Below, in pieces: positions 11,578-23,874 of a DNA stretch of 64,000 bases. Numbering within the stretch: position 1 is the first letter of the stretch; every line of letters begins with the position of its first letter. The stretch covers positions 19,409,466 through 19,473,465 of the forward strand of contig OX393577.1 in the NCBI GenBank assembly GCA_947652605.1, read 5' to 3'. Under the pieces are notes generated by a model. That model saw nothing but the letters and a program-made list of their open reading frames with translations, was not told where the DNA came from and searched no databases. The DNA is from Elmis aenea. Taxonomy: Eukaryota > Arthropoda > Insecta > Coleoptera > Elmidae. Position numbers and translations under genes: made by a program.

Positions 11578-13140
11578 TCAAGCACTTGGGGTCCCCAAGC
11601 ACAATCTAGTTTTGAGGCGCCCTTGTTTTATTTCAAATACTAAATAATCCTGTCAAACCAATTAGTTACTCAATAAAAAATTTATTACTAATCAATCAAT
11701 CGTGTCCTTTAAATTATTTAAACATAACTGACTTAACGAATTTCGTAATTAATGTTGACCATCATTTTCTATCAATGAAATAAAATAAAGAATTGCATCT
11801 TATAAATATTTAACGTCAATGACGTATGAAATTTTTTTTAGTTATTCTGTCCATTCATTCATTTAATTCAACATCAGTCATCTTAAAATCGAAAACAAAA
11901 TCCTTTAGTACTTCATTGTAACTGGCGGATATCCTAGATATTTCAGAAATGAGAACGTCACAAATAACGTTATGAACATTTTACTGAAAAAAAAAAGTTT
12001 ATAATATACTGAAATTTGAAAAACATTGTTGGAGCCGTTTTCGAGAAACATTTTTAAATTCTGATTTTTTTAAAAATAATTTCGTGAATATAAAATTTAC
12101 AAAAAAGGTATTAAAGTTTTTTTATGGTCCCCAACATAGACACAATCCTACATAGCCAGAATTTTTTATATATTACCGTTTTTTTGTAATTTTGGATTTA
12201 CCTTACAAAAAACCTGTATATTAGTTACTATTGAAAAAATCTACTAAATGCATGCACTTTGTAATATACTTTTTAAGGCTCTATCCAATACCCAATGTCA
12301 AAAATGTACATTTCTAACGTTTGGCACATACACACGCACGAACGTCTTCGCGAAAATAGTAAAAACGGGTTTAGGGGACCTCAAATTAAAAATTCGATTT
12401 TTTTTTTGATCACAATACTTTTTTCGTACTACCTATTAGGAACATAAAAAGGGAGTGAGCCTTTTTCGTTTACACCCGCATAACACTAACAATAATATAA
12501 CACATGAATACTTAATTGATAACGTTTCCTTCAATTCTCAAATCAATTCATGTACAGGTTTGTGGACGATCAAAACCGTCCATGAACGAAGGGATGAACT
12601 ATTGCTGGGATTTTTACACGCATGCGCTGTTCATAACTGACGTGATCTCTGGTAGCTATGCATCGCCCTCCCAATTACATTTCGTACTGGATTCTTAAGG
12701 TTACCCTTACGATGCGCACAATTCTATGAACCCAATAGAAACAAATGTCATTTACAGATAGGCCAGTCGTAAAGGCAAAAGCGTTCCAACAACGGCTAAT
12801 ATTGGGCAATACATTTATTAGTACGTAGTTCACGCATGCGAATAAACCAGTTCATGTATGTACATGGATGGGTTTTAATTTTTAAATAGCTTGTTGGAAC
12901 AAACCTATTATTTATCATTTAGGATTTTTTTCACGGTCGAATGGTAAATTTTATTGGTCAGTTATTAAGTAATGAAACTTTTTGCTACTCGCTTGACGAA
13001 CGGCAAATTGTCCAGATGAAGACCATCTGTGCATGAGATTCGCAAATTATTATTTTTTTAAGCTGCCAACTTTCGGAGGCACCTGACAACCGGAGGCCCC
13101 AAGCGCGCGCATCTTGCGTCTGTGCGATAATCCGCCACTG
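11578..13140. mobile_element. hAT-type element, CAGTGGCGGAT ends
   Basis: The terminus CAGTGGCGGATCAAGC (11578) pairs with the right end ATAATCCGCCACTG (13140). Flanks are GTTTCAAG (11570-11577) and GTTCAAGT (13141-13148), an 8 bp duplication blurred by one T. Both subterminal regions contain GGGGTCCCCAAGC / GGCCCCAAGCGC-type GC-rich words that stand out from the AT-rich interior. No transposase was recognised in the interior, so it is probably non-autonomous. Confidence 0.7.
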
Positions 13141-13148
13141 GTTCAAGT

Positions 13149-14858
13149 TTATTGTGATACTTCATAAATGACTATGACTAGGTTAGAGGGATGGTTTTGT
13201 TTTTTTTAAAACAGTTAAAGAGTTTTGAGACAGAAAGTTGATCAGGCACGTACCTCGCCATTTTCGTTATTATTTAAAGTTTTTAAATTTCTTTTGCACA
13301 CATATTTAATTTTTTTTTCTGTCATGAAACATGCGACGAAGGTTACTACAAAATATTTTATTAATTGATATGGCAGTTGAAAAAACTCTTGTTAAAGCAA
13401 TTATTAATCGGGATTTATCAGCAGCAAAAATAATTACCTGATCGTTATTTGAAAAGTAAGTAGCCAGTAACGTAATTGATTAATTAAAGGGTTAATTTAG
13501 TGGTTGAGCCGACAGTTCAGACATTGCTTAACGAAATGTTATCGTTTCGAATGAAAATCGTTGCAATAGATTTAGAAAACAGTTTCGCTATTCATAGATA
13601 AGCGTTCGTTTACGTTATTTATCAAATCCTCACAATGCAAGCGCATTTAGACTTGAAATATTATTTATTCTTTGAATGTGAAACGAAGTAGTTGATTTAA
13701 ATTGCGGTATACGTCTCCTCATACAATGTATTCAATGGTACATAACATTTTCAAGGTCTGTTTGAATTCATCGGACCATAAGGCAAGAAATAAACGACCA
13801 AGAAGTATTACAGCTGATTGATGAGTTGAAAATATGGATAATATTTTTAATTTCAATATGACAAGCACGTGGAGTCGTTATTATTAAAGATCTATTTATA
13901 CTTAATGCCCTGGATGACATTGATAATGTTGTTTGAATGATGCGTTAAAAGAACGTTGCACTTGAAAAAAAATCTTATTAATCACCAATATGTCTTACCC
14001 CCGCAGTGCATCCAACAAATTGTCTTTCGGTGTGTCATTTGTAGAGGCTAACCACATGCATTATTACAGAATACTTTTAATTTGTTTATAAAGTATAGAT
14101 TTTTACTTTTAGTGCTAGAATCGGCAACAGTTTTGCCTGGAAAGTCTGTCGGACAAAAAAATATTTTGTTTCAAACAGAAACACTTTTTGAAATTATAGC
14201 TTATAAATAAATAAGACTGCCAGTGGTGAACACCGAATACCAAGCTGGGTACTCGGTATATTTTAATTGTTTTGCAATTTAAATTAAATTTGTTTTTACA
14301 AATATTTAGGTTATTTGTAATAGTTTTTGTGTAATTGGCATTCTTAAGTACGGAATACTGGAGATGAAAAAGCAATAGTAATTAAAGCGAGAGAAAAAAA
14401 AAGCCACAGCGAAAAGATTCATCAACAGTGGTCAATGCCAGATTAACCAATAGACAAAAAAGGTACATTTCTAGGGCCTGAATTTTTTTTGTAATACTTT
14501 AATTACAAAATTTGCAGATATTGTCTATAAATGGGGCCCAAACGCTAAATTTTGTCTATGGCCCACTAAATAAACCTTTAAAATGATCCAAACTTTCTTA
14601 GTTATTATAACGAAGTTATTGATAAATGGACAGTCATTATAAGTCAAATCTTAGCCTTTAATTGTTACAATTAGAAAAAGGGCTAGAATACAATTTTGTG
14701 TAAGCCACGACGAAATACCCTTGTATGCGGTTTTAATATATTTAAAAAAAAAAGTATTCTACAGATATTGTTAATCCTTAGACCTCCATTTGTGTGCCCA
14801 ACATAAGGCTCCACAAATTGCCAAATAGATTGTAAAGATGGTGCAATGTAGGAGACAG
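13149..14858. other. no recognised features
   Basis: AT-rich sequence; at 14470-14570 a small imperfect repeat (AGGGCCTGAA / GGGGCCCAAA with TTGTCTAT) may be a relic MITE but has no defined ends. Confidence 0.4.
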
Positions 14859-14860
14859 TA

Positions 14861-15995
14861 CAGGGTGGTCCAAATTCGATGGGATTACATGGGTATCTCC
14901 GGGGCCATCGATATACTAGCTAGCCCCGGTATCTCGCTTAATATTCAAGATAGAGAAACGGTTAAATTACCAAAAATGTGCACTTTTTTGAGACAAACTT
15001 TGAACCGGTTTTTGAGTTATTAGAAAAAAATATAATGTGTCATATCTCCGTTATTGTGGTAAATCTGGAAAACATTTATAAAAATAATTTTTAGATAATT
15101 CTATGTAAAATTCGATGACACTAAAAATTTATGACACAAAATTACCTTCTTATAAATGGAGGCTTTAGTTGACTATGACCTACTTAAATTCCTTATTTTT
15201 TCACATTCCAAACATGTATTTAAGAGTTGATGTAGTTATTTTTATATGTATAATACGCAAGTTACGAAGGTTTTTTAGTTGTTTTTTTTTTAAAGAAAAA
15301 CGTAGTAGGCTGTGAAAAAAAAACAAGGTGTACCTACAATCTTTTAAAACATGTGGTACAAGTTATGAAGGTGTTTTAATTTGTTTTTGAGATAAGTATG
15401 ATAAATATTTGAACATAAGTTCACAACAATATAGTCAGATTCAGCAGTTATGTATGTAGTCTGTTTATCTTATGGTAATATATTTTGTAATGTTATCTCA
15501 ACAACAAATTATAAATGAGTTTTAATCTTTTATTTTTACAGCCTACTATGTTTTTGTTAAACAAAAAAAACTTAAAAACCTTTGTAACTTGCGTATTTTT
15601 TAAAATAAGTACATCAACCTTCATATATTTAGATTAACAGAAAAATAAGGAGTTTAAGTAAGTCATAGCCAACTATAGCTTTCATTTAAATAAAAAGTAA
15701 GTAAGTGTCATAAATTTCAAATGACGAGCGGATTTTTTTTTAAACATGATCGAATTTTACATATAAATACTTAAAAATTATTTCTATAAATGTTTTCGAT
15801 TTTTACAACAATAACGAAGATATGACACATCACATATTATGTGAACAAAAAAAGGCAGTTTTTTTCTAATAACTTGAAACCCGGGAATGTAAAATATTTT
15901 TGAAAAAAGTGCACATTTTTGGTAATTTAACCGTTTTTCTATCTTGAATATTAAGCAAAGCACCCTTGTAATCCCATCGAATTTGGAACACCCTG
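14861..15995. mobile_element. CAGGGTG-class foldback element, 1135 bp
   Basis: TA-CAGGGTGGTCCAAATTCGAT (14861) faces its inverted copy, CACCCTG ending at 15995, followed by TA. The arms match over most of their length (GTGCACTTTTTTGA, AATTACCAAAAATG). About 305 bp from each end is the boundary motif TTTAGTTGACTATGACC / GTCATAGCCAACTATAG, and the inner 506 bp (15168-15673) is again palindromic and TA-flanked. Dimensions match the 7370 element with its retrotransposon removed. Noncoding; the apparent frames at 14838 and 15784 are arm shadows. Confidence 0.82.
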
Positions 15996-15997
15996 TA

Positions 15998-16506
15998 CAG
16001 CTCACATTATGCAAATTAATTTTTTTTTTAGTAATTAAGGTTGATTTTTGATTGTTATCTTTGTATTATGAGGTACATTTTAAAGCAGACCCATAAACGC
16101 TCCTATTTTTAAAGAACACACCCTTTCATGTTTTCTGCTTGTGTTGAAAATCCCTCCAAAACCTGTACTTGTTACACTTTTCATCATCAGCATATAATTA
16201 TAATATCAATTAAAATGTTTACGACGTAACGGAAGGGAACGAGAAAGTTTAAGTACTTCAACCTTAATTTAAGGGTAATTATGCCCATCAAAAAAACAAA
16301 ACTTATCTCGACCTCTGTAATTTTTACACCATTAACAATCACTTTTAAAATTAAGCGAAATTAAACGCTTTTAAAATATTTTTCGAAAGCTAAACTGTTT
16401 TAAAGTGTTACTTCGTAATAGTTTTTGCAATCAAGGTGTCGTATTTTACGCTTAATGTAAAAAAAAAGAAAATGTGAGACGTAAAATACTGTAGAAATCG
16501 TTTAAG
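15998..16506. other. no recognised features
   Basis: AT-rich; nothing recognised. Confidence 0.4.
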
Positions 16507-16640
16507 CAGGGGTGGGTTTAATTTTTTGGGGTCCTGTGCTTGGAGTGTTGCTCCCTTTTCTAAAACTTTGTAATAATTAATTTTAAAAAATATGTCTTAT
16601 ACATAAAGCAACACTTTCATAATAAATATAAATGTTACAA
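16507..16640. mobile_element. possible solo left end of a hAT relative
   Basis: CAGGGGTGGGTTTAA followed by TTGGGGTCCTGTGCTTGG and a GC-rich TTGCTCCC resembles the first 70 bp of the 11578 hAT (CAGTGGCGGAT, CTTGGGGTCC, GGCGCCC). No partner end or target duplication was found, so this is a tentative truncated copy; the right limit is arbitrary. Confidence 0.35.
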
Positions 16641-16897
16641 ACGGTAAGTAAAAAAAATCCAAGAAAACTTTGTAAGTGTCATGAAGATGAAGACATAATT
16701 AGATAATTACACATATTATTACTTTGTTTTATGCATTCTTTGAACCAATATGGTAAATAGCTAATATTTTATAATTTTTAAATTCGGGGTGTTGCTGATT
16801 ATTCTGGAAAATTTCGAAAAGCGTTAAACGTATTTTTTGAAATTTTCATCTCACAATCAGAGGTGGCTTTAAGTTTGTGGCAATCACAATGAATAGT

Positions 16898-17324
16898 TGT
16901 CACAGGGTAATTCACAAGTAGCGCAAACGTAAGCACACAGAACATACGTAAGGCTATGATTGGATACAATATTACCTAAATGTTTATTGCTTAAAAAAAA
17001 AGACTTAACAGACCTCAAACCTCAAACCTGACCCTCTTTTACTGATGAAATGAATGACGGTCAGGTTAAAGGTCGGTTAAAGTTTGATTTTAAAGAAAAC
17101 AAACTGTATTTGTGGTTCTAGCACTGTCGCGGAAATGTTAGCTAAGCAGCCGCCAAAACAATTTCATAGAACTAATAGACATGACACATGAACAAAAGTA
17201 ACTAGGAATTAGTAAGTATCCTAACCTCATAGTGAATCTGTCATGTACGGATTCTTAAAGATAGATGACGGCACAGTATACTTCGATGCTTACGTTTGCG
17301 CCACTTGTGAATTACCCGGTGACA
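16898..17324. mobile_element. MITE with about 40 bp terminal inverted repeats
   Basis: TGTCACAGGGTAATTCACAA (16898) and its inverted partner ending at 17324 match over about 40 bp with three differences, including GCGCAAACGTAAGCA. The interior (17010-17100) contains AACCTGACCCTC and the inverted GGTCAGGTTAAA, a block shared with 23835-23960 next to the telomere-like pentamer array. No clear flank duplication. Noncoding. Confidence 0.7.
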
Positions 17325-17571
17325 CAGACACCTACTCTTCGTGATTGACAAACTTATAAACATGAAGTGTTTTACAAACTTTAAACTTCAAGTGTTCCAA
17401 AACTTGCTAACATTTAATCAGTCTATGGGTAGCGTCCCTCGTGTCGCTATCGGTCAGCATCGCACGCGCACTTGATAGCCGGCAGATACGGACATTAGAA
17501 ATTCTGCATTATTATAATAGCGCGATTTTTAAAACGATTGTAGTTAATACGCGTTTGTGAACTTTAAAGGT

Positions 17572-17940
17572 AGGTGCACATATGAGGCGAAGGCAAGACG
17601 AGGCCGAACGAATGCTCAGATGTGGACGTTCACCCGAGGCAAGCAAAACTGCTTCAGGACGTTCGGCGTACGGCCCGAGGCCGTGTGACTGCTATCCGAA
17701 CAAAGTCGGTACATCAAAGAGAATTCGGTTAAGTGTGGACGATATACTTTAGCCTTTACCCTTAACGCGCGGCGCTGCAACGTATTCCTGGCTGGACCAC
17801 GTGCTCAAAGCAGTTTATTGTTATGAACAAACTACACACACACAGAGTGGATCGCTGCCTCGTTCGCCACCTCAGTTGCTTCGTTAGCCAACATAAAAGT
17901 GCATGAATGAGGCAATCGTCCGACCTCATATGTGTACACT
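17572..17940. mobile_element. GC-rich MITE, CACATATGAGG ends
   Basis: AGGTGCACATATGAGGC at the left and the inverted CCTCATATGTGTACACT at the right delimit about 370 bp of distinctly GC-richer sequence in AT-rich flanks. Inner subterminal words (GAGGCGAAGG / GAGGCAATCG, TTCGGC, GAGGC) recur in both orientations. No coding signal, and the target duplication is not obvious. Confidence 0.6.
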
Positions 17941-18199
17941 CAAACCAAAAAGATTATGAATGCAAGGTAGACTATCTTTATGTTAAAATTTTAATCAGAA
18001 TTTTTATTATTGTTTAAAATTGTATGTCCAAAACGTCTTGTAATTTTTTAAAAACAGTTATAGCTTAAAAATCGGGTTACAAATTGTTTTATTTTCACTT
18101 TTTCGCATGACCTACTTTCGTCAGTCGTATTTTATTGATGAAATGTTTCCCCCAATAGCTTTTTGTTTTTATTACTTATGTTTTTATCTTACCTTTATG

Positions 18200-18850
18200 C
18201 TGTTTAGTGCACCTACAACGTTTCGAGTCTTTTGTATTCTATGATGTATCTCTTGGTTCTGATTCCTTCCCCATCTACAATTGTTCCTAGATATTTAAGT
18301 TTGTTTACCTGCTTTTTTTGTGCGTTGCCGTCCATAAGAACTTCAGATGGTGCATTCATTGGGGTTCACATCAAGGTATTCCATTAATTTTTTCCAAGCT
18401 TAATTCTAATCCCCATATGTTTAATTCCGCATATAAACTTTTTAACATATATTCCATAACGTATGAGTTTTGGTTTAGTACAGCTTGGTTGGCGGAAATA
18501 TTTAATGTAAAGAAGTGTATGTGTTCGACATGTATCGCTGTTCCTTCACACGATCGTTTCCGTTTTCGTGAGGCCATTTCTATATACTTGGTATATTAAA
18601 ATAGGATAGGGGATAGGCTGTATCCTGTAGGGTGTACCCTAGCCTGAGTCTTTTGATAGGATGTATTTGTTGTGATAAATATCCTCCTTGTTTACCGAAA
18701 GAAACATTATCCTTATACAGTAATATTTTTAGGTAATTCGACATCCAATTGCTGTAAGTGTGTGCATAAGTTCTTGGAATGTTATCGTATCGTAGGTTCG
18801 TAGGCCTTCTTCAAGCCGATAAAAGTGATGTGTAACTCATGGTTCCTCCT
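18200..18850 (-). pseudogene. non-LTR reverse transcriptase relic
   Basis: The minus strand read from 18850 downward in shifting frames gives, in the correct order: LHITFIGLKKAYEPT (motif A-like, family ITFIDLKKAYDS); GGYLSQQI; GCTLSPILF equivalents (about 18605-18650); a degraded FADDQ region that now reads ISANQAV, followed by YMLKSLYAEL and WGLELSLEKI (18371-18577); and LKYLGTIVDGEGI (about 18240-18310). At least three frameshifts and a destroyed catalytic motif mark it as long dead. The same broad family may supply the fragments at 52490, 56335 and 60099. Confidence 0.75.
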
Positions 18851-18899
18851 ATTTTTCTCCTCTATTTATTGCCTAATAAATAAATTGTATGTATACTTG

Positions 18900-19857
18900 A
18901 ATGTTCTGCTTCAGTTCTCAATCTTTTTTGAAAAGTTTTCCTCATAACCCACTTAAAGAGCTAGTCTCACTTATGGAACTAAGAAGTGATCCCAGTTAGT
19001 AGTAGTTAATTTTAATGATCTTTTTTAAGATCTTTTTCCAAATATTGGTGAGACAGTTTACTAAATTGATCGTTTTCAAATATAAAGAAACTTCTAAATT
19101 GGAACTACTTGTGTTCTGTGGCTTATTTAAAAACCACTTATTTTGCGTTGTGCCTTGGGGAGTTTTAACAGTTGGGATCCCTGTTAGCCCTTATAGACAC
19201 GCCACTGTATTAAAGAGTCTTGTAAGTACGCCTTGTTAACTTATCATAATTTAATGCACCCAGTACAAAGACACAAAATTTACAGTACCTCCTCGCGACC
19301 AAAAATAATGATGATTTATTTTAAAATAAGTGCAATATTTTTAAACCGAAATTGATGACCGCAAAATTATCCTGCCGCTGTTCGTATCCAAGGAGTATAC
19401 GTGTATAAATTAGGTGTCATTTATTTCCCTTCGCTAACGATTTAAAAATAAGATTTAGGATGTGGTTTTTATTATTGTTGTCGTGAAAAGTGACCAGAGA
19501 TGATAAATTTCGTGGCGCAAATTTTGTTCCAGTAAATCAAACGGTAAACATTTTATTCATCGTGTTTCAAGCGGTGGATCCAATTATCGGGAACTGTGAA
19601 CGCATGATTAAAAAAAAAATATTACAAATTACCTACAAAAATAATAAAATCTTAACAACAGGTGTTTTGTAAGTTTACTTTGCTTGTACCGTTAAAGACT
19701 CAAAAAATAATACCTATAAATGTAAAATATTTGCTGAAAAAATTCATGTGCGACTGGTTAAGTTCCTTTTACAGATTATTCTTTAAATTGTGTAGTTTTA
19801 GTGTAGGTAACTGGAATTATTAAAATTTAATAAAAGTTGCCCCCGTATAGTGTGATA
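18900..19857. other. no recognised features
   Basis: No repeat ends or protein motifs recognised. Confidence 0.4.
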
Positions 19858-19859
19858 TA

Positions 19860-20936
19860 CAGGGTGTTTCTTAAGTATTGCAAAAAAAAAATCAGGAGGT
19901 GATTCCTTATCGAAAATTTAAGGGGGTCTTTCATAAAAAAAAATTCCTTAGACGTCTCCTTTCGAAGTTACACCCCCCTAAAGGGGTGCGGTAAAATTAG
20001 GTTTTTATTTTATTTCTCAAATTTGGATAAATTTAGGAAACTAATATTTGGTAAATGTTTTATGCTTATTAAAAGGTTTCCCTTAGTAATATTTTTAATC
20101 ATCTCCCACCTCCACAGGGGGCTGAAAAGTGCGACCCCTGTTGGTTTTTTTATCAGAACTTTTTGGTGGGTTAAAATTTTTTAATTAAAAATATTTTTCT
20201 TTAAAGCTTGATTAATTTAAAAACTTTATTTATTCTTTAGTTTATCTCGTAAAACCTACCGTTTTTAAGTAAAAAATAAAATAAGTAAACATGAACCATC
20301 AAATATTCCAATATAAAACGATTCATTTTGGTGGTTTCCATGGTTTGTTTATGTTCATGTTGGGTAGAATTGACGGGCGTTATAGCGTTGTTGCCGCGTT
20401 AACCTTAAAATGCATTACACCCGTCAATTCTATCCAACATGAACATAAACAAACCATGGCAACCACCAAAATGAATCGTTTTATATTGAAATATGTGATG
20501 GTTCATGTTTACTCATTCTATTTTTTACTCAAAAACGGTAGGTTTTACGAGATAAACTAGAGAATAAATAAAGTTTCTAAATTAATCAAGCTTTAAAGAA
20601 AAATATTTTTAATTAAAAAATGTTAACCCACCAAAAAGTTCTGATAAGAAAACCAAAAGGGTCGCACTTTTCAGCCCCCTGTGGAGGTGGGAGATGATTA
20701 AAAATATTACTATGGGAAACCTTTTAATAAATATAAAAAATCTACCAAGTATCATTCTCCTACACATATCCAAATTTGAGAAATAAAATAAAAACCTAAT
20801 TTTACAGCACCCCTTTAGGGGGGTGTAACTTCGAAAGGAGACGTCTAAGGATTATTTTTTTTTATGAAAGACCCCCCTTAATTTTCGATAAGGAATCACC
20901 TCCTGAATTTTTTTGCAATACTTAAGAAACACCCTG
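19860..20936. mobile_element. CAGGGTG-class foldback element, near-perfect 1077 bp palindrome
   Basis: TA-CAGGGTGTTTCTTAAGTATT (19860) to AATACTTAAGAAACACCCTG (20936), then TA. The two halves are almost exact reverse complements through to a centre near 20398, with landmarks such as GAGGTGATTCCTTATCGAAA, GACGTCTCCTTTCGA and GACGGGCG/CACCCGTC. An 89-codon open frame crosses the centre only because the two arms mirror each other; it is not a gene. The strong arm identity implies recent activity or arm-to-arm gene conversion. Relatives: 35568-36566 (full, decayed) and 54367-54855 (left arm only). Confidence 0.88.
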
Positions 20937-21104
20937 TATAAATTTTTGGTGTTCGGGTTGGGACCACACCATCTATGGTTTGTTGAACATACATTTTGTT
21001 CCTGGTATAAGACATATTCCAGAATACTTAACTAGTAGACTAAAATAATTTTAGTACCTACTGAGATGCAACGTCGGTCGAGACAATCTCATAGTCAGTT
21101 TCTG

Positions 21105-21447
21105 AAGTATCCCGATTAAATATCGATATAATTTCAATATCGATATATCAATATCGGAAGTCAATATAGGTATCTACCTATCGATATTTCGATATCGACA
21201 TATCAATATTCGATATTTCTCCACAGTATTCGATATTATTCGACATTTTCTCGGATAATTCGCTACATTTTCTCGATATTTCTTGGTATGGATAACAAAA
21301 CTGAGAGCGAGTAGCTTTGTTTTTAGGTCACCAGCCCCTTTTTTCAGTTTTTTAGTAACTTTTTTAGCTCCCTGGCTATATCGATATATCAAACAATATC
21401 GAAATCGATATTCGATATCGACATTTCGATATCGCCCACTCCTACTA
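21105..21447. mobile_element. ATCGAT-rich element, probably hAT MITE
   Basis: Both edges are dense in ATCGATAT/CGATATCG (21118-21260 and 21378-21435) around an ordinary middle. The right edge read on the minus strand is GGAGTGGGCGATATCGAAAT, resembling hAT MITE ends such as CAG-GGTGGGCGATATCG. The left terminus is degenerate and no 8 bp duplication was found, so the limits are approximate. Confidence 0.5.
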
Positions 21448-21853
21448 GCGTGTGCCGATCAAATTTTTGATTGTACTGTTTCCGTTACGTTACAAATTTA
21501 ATTTAAAGTTGGGAGACTGTAGCCCGCCCCTCCAGCTTACAATACAAACGAATTTTCAATTAAACTTCTGCTTGACAATTTATTTTGTTGTTCTTGGAAT
21601 GTATATGTAATTTAATTTATAAGAAAATGATAAAGCACTATTTATTGTTTGTATAAATTTATTTAGTTTTGCTATTTTTAAGGTAAAAATTAACGTAACT
21701 ACTAAATAATTATATGTTAAACATTCTTTGTTATGGGTCTGTAAAAATGGCAACAATTTTTTTATTAAAGGATATTTTTAGAGGCCACAGCTACACTTTT
21801 TGTCTTGATAGTGCTAAAATATTAGAGAAGGTGATTAGTTAACGCTTGAAATA
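21448..21853. other. no recognised features
   Basis: AT-rich; nothing recognised. Confidence 0.35.
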
Positions 21854-21855
21854 TA

Positions 21856-22606
21856 CAGGGTGGTCCACATAGAAGAGCCACTATTGGGATCTTGTGCACG
21901 GTAAGAGCTACAAAGAATAGGCAAAATTGTTCCGCTTTCTGTGACGTATTTAGTGATGCTTTAATGTTTTAAAAAGTTCTATGGCACGCTAGCTAATAAA
22001 CTAAAATCAAAAAGGGTGTTTTATTTAAATCGTTTATCTCGATTATAGGTGATGGTACAAAAACATTTTTGGGGAAAAAGTAGATTGTTTACGCACTGTA
22101 AAATAAAAACATTCATCTGTGTCGATATTGTTTGAATTCATGGCACTCTATAGCCTCATAAAGACTTTTTGATGAATTGTATTTGTTGTGAGCCCACATA
22201 TCCAAATAAATACATTAAACCTTACTTTACTGTAAAAAAGAAAAAAATATTTTTTATGAGAGCATAACTATATGATTTTCATGTTTAAAAAATGTAGTTT
22301 ATCTAAAAATTTAAAAAATATTAAATCAAATGAATGTTTTTATTTTACAGTGCGTAAAAAACTTTATCAATTTTTTTCAAAAAATATTTTTGTCCATCAA
22401 GTATAACCGAGTGATTAAGGATTTAAAAAAAAAGGCCTATTTTGATTTTGATTTATTATCTAGCGTGCCTTCGAACTTTTTTAAAACATTAAAGCATCAC
22501 TTAGTATAAGTCTCGGAAATAAAAACACATTGTCTAATTTTAACTTCTTTGTAGCTCTTACCGTTTACGAGATCCCAATAGTGGTGCCTCTCTGTGGACC
22601 ACCCTG
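21856..22606. mobile_element. CAGGGTG-class foldback element, 751 bp
   Basis: TA-CAGGGTGGTCCACATAGA at the left and GTGGACCACCCTG-TA at the right. The arms mirror each other (CACTATTGGGATC / GATCCCAATAGTGG, CGGTAAGAGCTACAAAG / CTTTGTAGCTCTTACCG, and an inner GTTTACGCACTGTAAAATAA pair). Noncoding. The right arm resembles the right end of the 1-1098 element (CTCTTACCGTTT). Confidence 0.85.
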
Positions 22607-22608
22607 TA

Positions 22609-23320
22609 TATATCAACATCAATTTTTTATTGTTCGTTTGTATGAAAGACCCTGTATGTTTAAAAAACAAACAGATAGGTTGAAGTTACGGTTATTTTGT
22701 TGGTTTAAAAATGCCCCGTTGCATAACTGTCTGATTTATTTGCCTGTTTTTAATTAATCTGTTGAGGTGTCAAATCTTATATTGGCAGTGAGAATGTTTT
22801 TATTTATTGGCTCAAGAATAAACAGGAAAAGCGTTTTGCGGTTAATTTAGTAAACACAGTGGTCGCGCTCTGTCTCGATCATGTTAAGCATTCCCACGGC
22901 ATTGCTGATAAAGAAATTTTAAACCATTAAATCAAGCTCGACTTTAAATTTGGAACACCGGCATTACATTAATTCCAATAGTTTTTATTGATACCCTCAA
23001 AAAATTATAACTGTAAGAGGTCAAAAACGTGGTTATTGCTATGGCTTCATTATCTTCAAAACAATCTAAAAACAAATTTATATTTATTATAAAATAATTT
23101 AGTACGGCACAAATACGAGTACATTGTGTCCCACTATTTAAAGTGTGTTGCGTGCATTATATTCGACTGTTAAAACAATCACTTGCAGTAGCCGACATAA
23201 TATTTTTTTTTTTGCAATATTTTGGCAAAATAATAGTCAATTGACATTGAAACTAATCAAATGATCATTGAATGAATAATGAAAAATTCTCTGTATCCTT
23301 TGATATTTGGGTGCTATTGT
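22609..23320. other. no recognised features
   Basis: AT-rich; nothing recognised. Confidence 0.35.
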
Positions 23321-23329
23321 TCACGGCAA

Positions 23330-23480
23330 AAAATGTAGTAAATAACGACAAATTTTGTATTTTAATGACAAAAAATGTAAGTGACCCACAAAATTTTTGC
23401 TATAACGACAAAAATATGTAAGTGAACAACTAAATATTTATTCCAACGACAAAAATATTTGTTTTAACGCTAGAAATGTA
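23330..23480. repeat. degenerate minisatellite, ACGACAAAAAT unit
   Basis: About four degenerate units of roughly 40 bp built on TAACGACAAAAATATGTAAG. The core ACGACAAAAA is the reverse complement of the TTTTTGTCGT core of the array at 24138-24338, so the two arrays face each other across 650 bp. Confidence 0.6.
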
Positions 23481-23666
23481 AGTTTCATTTCATTGCTTTC
23501 TTCACTGCATCCACTTTTCATTTATTTTGACAGTATAAGGATGGTATAAGGTTAGGTATTTCTGTAATTTTTGTTACATTTTTAATCGCTTCGCAGTCGT
23601 AGCCTCCTAAAAATTATGCTTCCAAATGTGAATAATAAGGTTAGATATGGGTTGCACGGACGCTTA

Positions 23667-23812
23667 AAGGTCAACTCACACCGGCGCGATCTCGACGCGG
23701 GCGCGGTCACGATAATTAGTAACCTGGTAACGTAAGTAAGTAAGTAGCATGGTTACCAATTATCGCTACCGCGCCCGCGCCCGCTTCTAGATCGCGCCTG
23801 TGTGTGGACCTT
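23667..23812. mobile_element. 146 bp GC-rich hairpin MITE
   Basis: TA-AAGGTCAACTCACACCGGCG and its inverted partner CGCGCCTGTGTGTGGACCTT-TA form an imperfect hairpin with a stem of about 60 bp containing GACGCGGGCGCGG / CCGCGCCCGCGCCCG and a short loop (GTAAGTAAGTAAGTAG). TA flanks fit a Tc1-mariner-like MITE, but without relatives here the class is open. Confidence 0.65.
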
Positions 23813-23834
23813 TAGACCGACACTTTGTTTATTT

Positions 23835-23874
23835 GACCTGACTTAACTTAACCTAACCCAACCCAACCCGACCC
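23835..23874. repeat. telomere-like pentamer array, 8 units
   Basis: Eight in-phase pentamers: GACCT, GACTT, AACTT, AACCT, AACCC, AACCC, AACCC, GACCC. On the other strand these are variants of insect TTAGG and tenebrionid-type TCAGG telomere repeats. Followed by a block (GACCCTC-TTACTGA and inverted GAGGGTCAGGTT) shared with the MITE at 16898. An interstitial array, too short and degenerate to be a functional telomere. Confidence 0.6.

Noticed and set aside
17572..17940. CpG-island-like promoter
   Set aside because: The inverted CACATATGAGG ends on both sides indicate a GC-rich MITE rather than a promoter.
20291..20560. 89-codon open frame MNHQIFQYKT...
   Set aside because: It runs through the centre of a near-perfect palindrome; its two halves are mirror images, which keeps both strands open by structure.
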